Below, one piece after another: positions 1 through 5,332 of a stretch of DNA of 5,332 bases. A program made the position numbers and the translations under genes. Numbering within the stretch: the stretch's first letter is position 1; each line of letters opens with the position of its first letter. The stretch is from Pseudomonadota bacterium (GTDB lineage Bacteria; Pseudomonadota; Gammaproteobacteria; JAKAQQ01): the NCBI GenBank assembly GCA_021828425.1, contig JAKARN010000129.1, forward strand, positions 1 to 5,332, given 5' to 3'. The notes under the pieces were generated by a model. That model had not been told where the DNA came from, did not search any database, and was given only the letters and a program-made list of their open reading frames with translations.

Positions 1-1
1 T

Positions 2-727
2 CTCGCCGTGGAATTTATCCACGCCTACTCACTGATTCATGACGACCTCCCGTCCATGGACAATGATGATTTTCGGCGGGGACGACCAAGCTGCCACCGC
101 GCATTCAGCGAAGCCATCGCGATTCTGGCCGGTGATGCTCTCCAAGCCCAGGCCTTTGCCGTACTGAACCATATTCCCATAACGCTGGCGGAACCCGCCG
201 CAATCGTAGATGCCACTCGATTCTTCGCGGACGCCTGCGGCAGTACCGGACTGGTCGGGGGCCAGACCCTCGACCTCGACCCCCAACATCAACCGCAGAC
301 GCTCGGGGAACTCAAAGACATGCACGAACGGAAAACTGGCGCCTTGATCCGTGCGGCGGTCGTGCTGCCCTATCTGCTTGCCTCGCCCCGCATCCAGGAC
401 GAACGAAACCGCCTGGATCAGATGGCCCAGGCTCTAGGATTGGCGTTCCAGATCCGGGACGATATCCTGGACGCCACCGCAGATCCGGAAACGCTCGGAC
501 GCGCTCCGGGCGGTGACGAAAGCCGGGGACGGGCGACCTTTGTGACGTTGCTCGGACTCGATGAAGCACGCCAGGCACTGGATGAAACGCTCGCGGCCTG
601 CAGGTCAGCGTTGATCGGATTCGGCGCCCGTTCCGGGATGCTTGAATCACTGGTCAGCAATCTGTCCCTCCCGGGTGGGAATAAGGCCGGACCGCACAAC
701 ACACCGCATGGGCCGACATCGATCTGA
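2..727 (+). CDS. ispA: Farnesyl diphosphate synthase (polyprenyl synthetase family), 5'-truncated by window edge
   Basis: Cytosolic prenyltransferase that condenses IPP with DMAPP and then GPP to give farnesyl diphosphate, the precursor of quinone side chains and undecaprenyl phosphate. The frame is open from base 2, with 241 residues visible. Family members are near 300 aa, so roughly 55-60 N-terminal residues lie to the left. The first aspartate-rich motif HDDLPSMDNDD (about 38-70) is followed by RRGRPSCH. The motifs LAGDALQ, GLVGGQTLDLD and HERKTGALI follow, and the second aspartate motif FQIRDDILD ends at 472. A Tyr five residues before the first Asp is the aromatic that limits product to C15 in bacterial FPP synthases, so FPP is favoured over GGPP. 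The first GTG (8) is internal, not a start. After LESLVSNL, where relatives normally end within a few residues, a Gly/Pro/His-rich tail of about 20 residues runs to TGA. The next gene is folE2; dxs, a common ispA partner, is absent. Confidence 0.93.
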   Translation, partial: LAVEFIHAYSLIHDDLPSMDNDDFRRGRPSCHRAFSEAIAILAGDALQAQAFAVLNHIPITLAEPAAIVDATRFFADACGSTGLVGGQTLDLDPQHQPQTLGELKDMHERKTGALIRAAVVLPYLLASPRIQDERNRLDQMAQALGLAFQIRDDILDATADPETLGRAPGGDESRGRATFVTLLGLDEARQALDETLAACRSALIGFGARSGMLESLVSNLSLPGGNKAGPHNTPHGPTSI

Positions 728-941
728 CCCGCCGAACCCGCCCAAGCGGATGAGCGCGAGGCAAGTCTCGGGCTTCGGCGCCACTTCCCGGAGATGAGGA
801 TTCCCCCTTATGTTTTATAATTGGATGTTTCACTTGGTGGGCTAGTTTTGTCTTCCCTTTTTTGTTGACTGGGGTATTGCCATTGCTTTCCTTGCTCCTT
901 CACTGTACAACGGCCGCGCTGAAAGGGATCTCCCAACCCCG
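728..941. other. AT-rich intergenic region between ispA and folE2
   Basis: This is the only real gap in the window. The first part (728-800) has the same GC-rich character as the genes. It contains an imperfect hairpin, GCGCGAG (754-760) with CTCGGGC (767-773), six of seven pairs and a 6-nt loop, but no T-tract follows, so it is not a convincing terminator. From about 801 to 910 the sequence turns T-rich, with a perfect TATAAT (816-821), a T6 run (858-863), a TTGACT (865-870) and a tandem ATTGC. I see no homology to dxs or any other protein: the ispA frame, read past its stop, closes again at 818-820. The region most likely carries the folE2 promoter and leader. Confidence 0.6.
793..821 (+). 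promoter_or_regulatory. Candidate sigma-70-type promoter for folE2
   Basis: TATAAT at 816-821 matches the -10 consensus exactly and stands out in this GC-rich sequence. The hexamer 17 bases upstream (793-798, GATGAG) is a poor -35, and no correctly spaced extended -10 TG is present. Transcription from here would leave a leader of over 100 nt before the folE2 start. A second option is TTGACT (865-870) as -35, but the hexamer 17 bases on (TTCCTT, 888-893) is a weak -10. The call rests mainly on the -10 match and the position. Confidence 0.35.
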
Positions 942-1760
942 ATGACCACTCCAACCGACCGCCCCAGCATCCACTCTCAGGCACCGATGCCCGACGTTCA
1001 ATCCGCCCAGGATCCCCGGGGTCTCGGACTTGACGAGGTCGGCATCCAGCGCCTCAAACTGCCGGTGGGGATCATGGAAAGATCCGGTAATCGACAGATG
1101 TCAGTCGGAACCTTTACTCTGGCCGTATCCCTGGCCGCTGACCGGCGCGGCATCCACATGTCCCGCTTGGTGGAGATCGTGCACACTCTGGCCCCTCATT
1201 TCACCCCGGACCGGGCCGTCGCCACCTTGGGGGAGATGTGTCAACGGGAGGAAGCAGCCCATGCAAGACTCGAGGTGGTCTTCCCTTTTTTCAGGCGCAA
1301 GCGTGCTCCGGTCAGCGGCAGTGAAAGTTTGTTGGACTATACCGTGAGCTGGATCGGGGAAAGGCATCCCGACATTCCGTCCTCTTGGTCCTGGATCCTC
1401 TCGGTCCCGGTCACTACCCTGTGTCCCTGTTCTCGTGAAATTTCCCTCTACGGAGCCCATAGTCAGCGCGCCCGGGTTACCCTGGCCCTCAGCCCACGCG
1501 ATACGATCGACATTGAAACGGGCCTGGATCTGGTCGAGCGTCATGCCTCGGCCGAGCTATTTGGTCTACTCAAACGGTCCGATGAAAAATATGTGACCGA
1601 AAAGGCTTTCGAGCACCCCCGTTTCGCCGAGGATCTGGCCCGGGACATTGCCTGCGCTTTGCGTGATGACCGACGATTGACGCATTTCCGTGTGACGGTC
1701 GAGAACTTCGAGTCCATCCACAACCACTCGGCGTTTGCCAGCGTCTCTGGATCTCCCTAG
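942..1760 (+). CDS. folE2: GTP cyclohydrolase IB (FolE2 type)
   Basis: Converts GTP to 7,8-dihydroneopterin triphosphate, first step towards folate (and 7-deazaguanines such as queuosine). The IB family is unrelated in sequence to zinc-dependent FolE and can use metals such as Mn or Fe. The 272-residue product is near family length and shows family signatures throughout: MPDVQSAQDPRGLGLDEVG (16-34), LPVGIMERSG near 40-49, catalytic-site LCPCSREIS (160-168) followed by YGAHSQR (170-176), SDEKYVTEKAFEHPRFAED (213-231), and the terminal VENFESIHNHSAFA (253-266) with its conserved Glu254. ATG 942 is chosen because AAAGGGA (922-928) lies upstream, although 13 nt is a long spacing. ATG 987 (residue 16) matches the core start of many homologues but has no clear ribosome site. 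The stop overlaps the convergent kinase gene's stop by 4 nt. Confidence 0.95.
   Translation: MTTPTDRPSIHSQAPMPDVQSAQDPRGLGLDEVGIQRLKLPVGIMERSGNRQMSVGTFTLAVSLAADRRGIHMSRLVEIVHTLAPHFTPDRAVATLGEMCQREEAAHARLEVVFPFFRRKRAPVSGSESLLDYTVSWIGERHPDIPSSWSWILSVPVTTLCPCSREISLYGAHSQRARVTLALSPRDTIDIETGLDLVERHASAELFGLLKRSDEKYVTEKAFEHPRFAEDLARDIACALRDDRRLTHFRVTVENFESIHNHSAFASVSGSP
1757..1760. other. Palindromic CTAG shared as stop of two convergent genes
   Basis: CTAG reads the same on both strands. TAG at 1758-1760 ends folE2 on the plus strand, and TAG at 1759-1757 ends the kinase gene on the minus strand. There is no intergenic space, so each transcript must end inside, or run through, the opposite gene. 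No hairpin with a T-tract is visible within about 100 bases on either side. Confidence 0.9.
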
Positions 1761-3085
1761 GAAACCGGCAGGGAAACACCGGCGCGGGACCGGGAGAGCC
1801 GGGCAATCAGGTTCTTCAGAAAGATGCGGGTAAAATGGAGTTGGGTGGCGAGTGAGGCCTGCTCCATCAGGGTCGCATTAACGGAAAAAATCTCGACCGT
1901 GTCCTCTGCAAGAATCGTGACAGAACGCTTGGCCGGAGTCACGAAGCCGATCTCCCCAAAGCAATCACCAGCCTGCAGTCGGCCCAGCCGCCGACCCCCC
2001 TGTTCGACCCGGACCGTTCCTGAAACGATGACAGAAAAGCTTTCGTCGACCTCTCCTTCGGAGACGATCCGCGATTCCGGGGCGTAACTCGACCAGTGTC
2101 CCGCCTTCAGGATTTCATAGATCTCGGGATAGGTAAAGTCGTCAAAAAACCGCATCCGTCGCAACAAGTTGAAACGCTCGCGTTCCTTGAGCTCTTCGGA
2201 GACGACCTCCAAGTTGTGGGAAACACCCACGAGCGCGGCGGCCAGTTCAAAACCGCTCTGGTAGCGTTTCTCCGGACGTTTCGCCAGCACCTGCGCCACG
2301 ATATCATCGAGGACCAGGGGGATTTCCCGGCGCAGTTGGCCGAGAGGGGGTGGGGACGCGTACAAAATCTGGTGGAGCAGCCCGCTCAGGGTTTCGTCTT
2401 CGTAAGGCCTGCGTCCAACCAGGAGTTCGTAGAGCAGAACACCCAAGGCATAAATGTCGGTCTGGATGCTGGCCCGGCCCTGCCGGATGAGCTCGGGCGC
2501 CATGTAGCTCGGGGAGCCTACGAGCTTGGCCTTGGTCTTCGAAGGCGCAGCTTCATCCGTGAAGTCGACAGCGTGAAGCGCAATACCGAAATCGATCAGG
2601 AAAACCTCCCCATCCGGGGTCCTGAGGACGTTGCTCGGCTTGATGTCGCGATGGATGACATCCATGCGATGTGCATACTCCAAGGCACGAGCCAGCTTGA
2701 ACACCACTTCCACGACCGTGGCCACGGGCAGAAGCCGGCTGGGTTTCGTCCACCCCCTGAGCGACTCAACCCCTGGCAGGTAATCCGTCACCACATATCC
2801 GAACCCCCCCTCTTCTCCCGCATCCAGAATGGGCAGGATGTTGGGATGGCGGAGGCGGCCGGCAACTTTGGCCTCATTGAAAAACTGCTGACGGAGGGAC
2901 TTGGCCGACTCCTTGCCCGACCCTTCTTCCAGACGGTAGAGCTTGACTGCGACATCGCGGTCAAGATAGGGATCGTGACTCAAGAACACCTGGCCCGTGC
3001 TGCCCGTACCCAGTTCGCGTCCCAACACATACTTCCCGACGCGGTTCAGCAACTTAGGACTCAAGGGTTCTACTGTCGTATTCAT
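1757..3085 (-). CDS. Hanks-type Ser/Thr protein kinase with C-terminal cyclic-nucleotide-binding domain
   Basis: 442-residue protein. Kinase domain about 18-285: glycine loop GTGSTGQV (26-33), VAVK Lys48, helix-C Glu71, catalytic HRDIKPSN (145-152; Asp147, Asn152), DFG (165-167), GSPSYMAPE (190-198) and DIYALG (210-215). All catalytic residues are kept, so activity is expected, and Ser/Thr in the 168-190 activation segment could be phosphosites. A helical linker (about 286-330) leads to a CRP/PKA-type domain (about 311-430) whose phosphate-binding cassette GDCFGEIG...KRSVT keeps Glu378 and Arg387. The Arg-Ser pair resembles CRP, so cAMP or cGMP binding is plausible but inferred. No membrane segment or PASTA repeat is visible, so it is probably cytosolic. 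Start ATG 3085 overlaps the pgpA stop as ATGA, with only a weak CAGG upstream, which suggests translational coupling. A start at 3172 would add 29 unlike-family residues inside pgpA. Substrates unknown. Confidence 0.92.
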   Translation of the reverse strand: MNTTVEPLSPKLLNRVGKYVLGRELGTGSTGQVFLSHDPYLDRDVAVKLYRLEEGSGKESAKSLRQQFFNEAKVAGRLRHPNILPILDAGEEGGFGYVVTDYLPGVESLRGWTKPSRLLPVATVVEVVFKLARALEYAHRMDVIHRDIKPSNVLRTPDGEVFLIDFGIALHAVDFTDEAAPSKTKAKLVGSPSYMAPELIRQGRASIQTDIYALGVLLYELLVGRRPYEDETLSGLLHQILYASPPPLGQLRREIPLVLDDIVAQVLAKRPEKRYQSGFELAAALVGVSHNLEVVSEELKERERFNLLRRMRFFDDFTYPEIYEILKAGHWSSYAPESRIVSEGEVDESFSVIVSGTVRVEQGGRRLGRLQAGDCFGEIGFVTPAKRSVTILAEDTVEIFSVNATLMEQASLATQLHFTRIFLKNLIARLSRSRAGVSLPVS

Positions 3086-3633
3086 CGAGTGGCCTGATGT
3101 ATTCTCACAAACAGATACAGGAACAATCCCGCGATCAGTCCGGCAGCGAGGTCGTCCGCCATGATCCCCCACCCTCCCCGGACTTTCCGGTCAATCCATC
3201 GAATGGGTCCAGGCTTCAGGATATCGAAGAATCGGAACAAAAGGAACCCGACACTCCAGTTGAGAAAGCCCATGGGAGCAAAGCCCAGAGTGAGAATCTG
3301 ACCGGCCACCTCGTCCCAGACAACCATCGGCGGATCAGATCGCTCAAGGCGACGGGCCGCCATCCCGGTCAGCGGGACCCCAACCACCAGGCACAGGGCA
3401 AATCCGGCCCAGAACACTCCAAGCCCTTGCATCTGAAGGAGAATCGCGAGCGGAATCGCGACCAGGCTGCCCCACGTCCCCGGCGCTCCGGGTATCCACC
3501 CGACCCCACCGCCGGTGGCAAGCCAAAGCACCGGATCCCTGAGCCCGCGCACCCAAGGTGCCCGGCCCGCAGGATCGGGGGGGGACAGCTCAGGCACGAG
3601 GGCATCCGGGGAAGGGCTTCTGGAAATGGTCAT
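3082..3633 (-). CDS. pgpA: Phosphatidylglycerophosphatase A
   Basis: Integral inner-membrane phosphatase that removes phosphate from phosphatidylglycerol phosphate to give phosphatidylglycerol. From ATG 3633 the product is 183 aa, slightly above the usual 160-175. Family motifs: GWIPGAPGTWGS (45-56), VVWDEVAGQ (104-112) and the FRFFDILKPGPIRWIDRK block (133-150), followed by GGWGIMADDLAAG (153-165) with its acidic pair. Hydrophobic segments lie at about 57-68, 72-90, 113-132 and 163-177. The start is uncertain. ATG 3633 has a GGGGG stretch just upstream but overlaps thiL by 44 nt. GTG 3597 overlaps by only 8 nt, removes a weakly conserved Pro-rich N-terminus and gives a family-typical 171 aa, but lacks a clear ribosome site. 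A run of eight C (coding strand) sits at 3577-3584. The gene ends in ATGA shared with the kinase start. Confidence 0.93.
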   Translation of the reverse strand: MTISRSPSPDALVPELSPPDPAGRAPWVRGLRDPVLWLATGGGVGWIPGAPGTWGSLVAIPLAILLQMQGLGVFWAGFALCLVVGVPLTGMAARRLERSDPPMVVWDEVAGQILTLGFAPMGFLNWSVGFLLFRFFDILKPGPIRWIDRKVRGGWGIMADDLAAGLIAGLFLYLFVRIHQATR

Positions 3634-4552
3634 AGCCCCCGATCCGGGCGCGGCGGATCCGATCAGCCATCGCGCCCCGGTAGCGGATGCCCGCACCCGG
3701 GACGATTCGCCCGATGACCCGGCAATCGAGGTGCCGAGACCGAACCTGGCGTTGCAGCGCCGCCCATTGACGAGGTGAAATCGTAAAGCACAGGACGTAG
3801 TCATCTCCTCCCGAAAGCGCCTGCACGAGTCCATCCCCGTCCCGGGGTTCGCAATCCAGGCGGTCGAGATCGATCTCTGCTCCGAGAGGACGATGTTCGA
3901 GCAGATGCCCCAGATCCTGGATCAAGCCATCCGAGACATCAAGGGCGGAGTGGGCGAAATCGCGCAAGAGCGGAATCCACTCAAGCGCAGGGCGGGGATA
4001 GAGGAAAGGAAGCAAGGCCGCCCCACGCCGTTGCCCCCTCCGCCAGGCAGACAATCCAGCGGCGGCGCGACCCAGCGGTCCCGTCACGCAGATCCAGTCA
4101 CCCGGCCGCCCACCCCGCCGTGTCACTGCCCGTCCCCGTGGAACACTGCCCATGACCGTGATGGTCACCGCAAGCGGGCCGCGTACGGTATCGCCGCCGA
4201 CCAACGCAATGCCGGCCTCTCCTGACAGGAGCTCGAGCCCTTTGCTGAAAGCCGCAAGCCATCGCGCCGAGGCGGAAGGCAGGCTGAGCGCAAGTGTGTA
4301 CCAGAGTGGATCCGCGGCCATGGCAGCAAGGTCACTCAGATTGGCCGCCAGCGCCCGGTGTGCGATCGACCGAGGCGGACAACCCTTGGGAAAATGGACA
4401 CCGGCAAGCACGGTATCCGTAGCCATGACGAGGTCACGACCGGGAGGGGGTGAAAGGACAGCCCCATCGTCTCCCACTCCCAACCGGACCGAGCCACGCT
4501 TCCTTTGGGACAAGGGGCTGAAAAACCGGCGAATCAGCTGGAATTCATCCAT
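3590..4552 (-). CDS. thiL: Thiamine-monophosphate kinase
   Basis: ATP-dependent cytosolic kinase that phosphorylates thiamine monophosphate to thiamine diphosphate, the active cofactor; AIRS/PurM-like fold. 320 residues, close to the 325 aa of E. coli ThiL. Motifs in order: GVGDDGAVL (25-33), ATDTVLAGVHF (44-54), HRALAANLSDLAAMAADP (65-82), the LVGGDT metal/nucleotide site (117-122), ITVMG (131-135), DVSDGLIQDLGHLL (205-218) and SGGDDYVLCFT (247-257). The last motif usually reads GGEDYEL, so Asp replaces Glu, a conservative change. ATG 4552 begins MDEFQLIRRFF, the usual family opening, with GGAAG (4562-4566) nine bases upstream. It overlaps the nusB stop by 8 nt (ATGGATGA). A longer frame to 4639 adds unlike-family residues inside nusB. 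The 3' end overlaps pgpA. Confidence 0.96.
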   Translation of the reverse strand: MDEFQLIRRFFSPLSQRKRGSVRLGVGDDGAVLSPPPGRDLVMATDTVLAGVHFPKGCPPRSIAHRALAANLSDLAAMAADPLWYTLALSLPSASARWLAAFSKGLELLSGEAGIALVGGDTVRGPLAVTITVMGSVPRGRAVTRRGGRPGDWICVTGPLGRAAAGLSAWRRGQRRGAALLPFLYPRPALEWIPLLRDFAHSALDVSDGLIQDLGHLLEHRPLGAEIDLDRLDCEPRDGDGLVQALSGGDDYVLCFTISPRQWAALQRQVRSRHLDCRVIGRIVPGAGIRYRGAMADRIRRARIGGYDHFQKPFPGCPRA

Positions 4553-4988
4553 CCCCGTGGTCTTCCGGCGATCCCCGCAACTTGCGGGCGACCTGGTCCA
4601 AAACCCCATTGATGAACCGGTAACTCTCGCCTGCACCATATTGCTTGGCCAGTTCCACCGACTCGTTCAGGATGACGGGCACATCGACGTCCCGCGCAAA
4701 ACCGAGTTCATAGCACCCCAACCGGAGTATGGCCTTCTCGACTGGGTCGATCTGGACCGCCGGCCGGTCGAGGAACGGTTCATATAGGCCATCGAGTTCC
4801 GCCGCATGCGACTCAATCCCCAGAATCAGCCGCTCAAAGTAGGGGCGGTCGAAAGCCCGTGTTTCCCCCACGATCCAGCCTCTCTCGTCCTCGCTCAGAT
4901 CCGCATCCACGAACTGTCTCCAGTAAAGCGCCTGGAGCGCGTGGGCACGGGCCCCGAAGCGCCGGCTGTGTCCGGATCCCGTATTCAT
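4545..4988 (-). CDS. nusB: Transcription antitermination factor NusB
   Basis: All-helical RNA-binding protein that, with NusE (ribosomal protein S10), binds boxA in rRNA leaders and supports processive antitermination by RNA polymerase. 147 residues, within the family range. The N-terminal arginine-rich ARAHALQALYWRQ (13-25) is the RNA-binding helix-1 signature. The C-terminal half has the conserved IDPVEKAILRLGCYEL (80-95) and VPVILNESVELAKQYG (103-118), then FINGVLDQVARKL (125-137). ATG 4988 forms ATGA with the ribH stop, so translation is probably coupled; only a short CAGG lies just before it. A Gly/Asp-rich tail (138-147) overlaps the thiL start. RibH-NusB adjacency is a classical arrangement in proteobacteria and supports both calls. 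Confidence 0.96.
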   Translation of the reverse strand: MNTGSGHSRRFGARAHALQALYWRQFVDADLSEDERGWIVGETRAFDRPYFERLILGIESHAAELDGLYEPFLDRPAVQIDPVEKAILRLGCYELGFARDVDVPVILNESVELAKQYGAGESYRFINGVLDQVARKLRGSPEDHGDG

Positions 4989-5332
4989 GTCCTGGACGGG
5001 TCCGTCTGGATTTGCTGACGGAGTCCCACCATCTCGAGCGCGGCATCTGCCGACTCAACCCCCTTGTGCCCGCCCCTCCCGCCGCACCGTTCAAGGGCCT
5101 GTTCCCAGGTATCCGTTGTCAGCACTCCCAGAATGACGGGGATCTGCTCGTTCAATCCCACGGTCATGAGTCCGTCGGTCACGGCACGGGCCAGGTGACG
5201 GTAATGATCGGTTTCCCCTCGGATGATTGCACCCAGCGCAATCACGGCATCGGGACGATGGCGCCGGGCCAGAGCCTGGACAGCCCACGGCAGTTCCCAA
5301 GCACCCGGTACCCGGAGCAGGATGCGCCCTTC
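4985..5332 (-). CDS. ribH: 6,7-dimethyl-8-ribityllumazine synthase, N-terminus beyond window edge
   Basis: Penultimate enzyme of riboflavin synthesis: joins 5-amino-6-ribitylaminouracil with 3,4-dihydroxy-2-butanone 4-phosphate; forms pentamers or icosahedral shells. The frame is open to the window end, giving 115 C-terminal residues; full proteins are about 150-160 aa, so some 40 residues are missing. Visible motifs: VPGAWELPWA (8-17), DAVIALGAIIRGETDHY (28-44) with the catalytic-site His43, IPVILGVLTTDTWEQALER (64-82) and GHKG (88-91), then ALEMV (98-102). The GTG at 5245 is the internal Val of DAVIALG, not a start. A short polar tail (about 104-115) follows the usual end. The stop overlaps the nusB start as ATGA. 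Upstream rib genes are expected to the right. Confidence 0.95.
   Translation of the reverse strand, partial: EGRILLRVPGAWELPWAVQALARRHRPDAVIALGAIIRGETDHYRHLARAVTDGLMTVGLNEQIPVILGVLTTDTWEQALERCGGRGGHKGVESADAALEMVGLRQQIQTDPSRT

Noticed and set aside
754..773. Hairpin after ispA as an intrinsic terminator
   Set aside because: The stem has a G-G mismatch and no T-run follows it.
865..893. TTGACT plus TTCCTT as the main folE2 promoter
   Set aside because: The -35 is good but the -10 matches consensus at only two of six positions, so it is kept only as an alternative in the promoter entry.
1779..1802. CCGGC/GCCGG inverted repeat near the folE2 stop as a terminator
   Set aside because: Only five pairs with a 14-nt loop and no T-tract; it lies in the kinase coding sequence and is expected by chance at this GC content.
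2096..3097. A 333-codon plus-strand open frame lying antisense to the kinase gene
   Set aside because: It lies almost wholly within the kinase gene, its product matches no family I recognise, and the minus strand encodes unmistakable kinase and sensor motifs. It is a GC-rich shadow frame.
3086..3172. Upstream start extending the kinase by 29 residues
   Set aside because: The extension lies inside pgpA, has no kinase-family character, and the ATGA start at 3085 is better placed.
3634..3834. Upstream start extending PgpA to 250 residues
   Set aside because: The added 67 residues are a shadow of thiL, arginine-rich and unlike any PgpA N-terminus.
4553..4639. Upstream start extending ThiL by 29 residues
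   Set aside because: It lies inside nusB and precedes the family-typical MDEFQLI opening.

Overview
The window reads as a compact, GC-rich bacterial chromosome segment carrying core metabolism genes. The minus-strand order ribH-nusB-thiL-pgpA is a familiar proteobacterial operon. The FPP synthase and FolE2 types, and the pairing of ispA with folE2 on the other strand, fit a gammaproteobacterium or close relative. That placement is inference from gene order and motifs. No rRNA, tRNA, CRISPR array, insertion sequence or phage gene is visible.

Layout: the plus strand (1-1760) holds the 3' three quarters of a farnesyl diphosphate synthase gene (ispA), a 214-base AT-rich gap with a perfect TATAAT, and a complete gene for the zinc-independent GTP cyclohydrolase IB (folE2). 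The rest (1757-5332) lies on the minus strand and is read right to left: 3' part of ribH (lumazine synthase), nusB (antitermination factor), thiL (thiamine-monophosphate kinase), pgpA (phosphatidylglycerophosphatase A), and last a Hanks-type serine/threonine kinase with a C-terminal cyclic-nucleotide-binding domain. Both strands are almost fully coding, and the only sizeable gap is 728-941.

The five minus-strand genes overlap at every junction (ATGA, 8 nt, 44 or 8 nt, ATGA), so they look like one translationally coupled operon whose promoter lies beyond the right edge. The two transcription units converge on a palindromic CTAG at 1757-1760, which supplies the TAG stop of both folE2 and the kinase gene.

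Most genes are housekeeping: isoprenoid chain building, pterin/folate precursor, riboflavin, thiamine diphosphate, phosphatidylglycerol and rRNA antitermination. The least ordinary item is the kinase. It combines a catalytically intact kinase domain with a CRP-like sensor domain that keeps the phosphate-binding Glu and Arg, and it is tied by start-stop overlap to a cofactor/lipid operon. I see no evidence for a wholly new defence, mobile or RNA-based system here.
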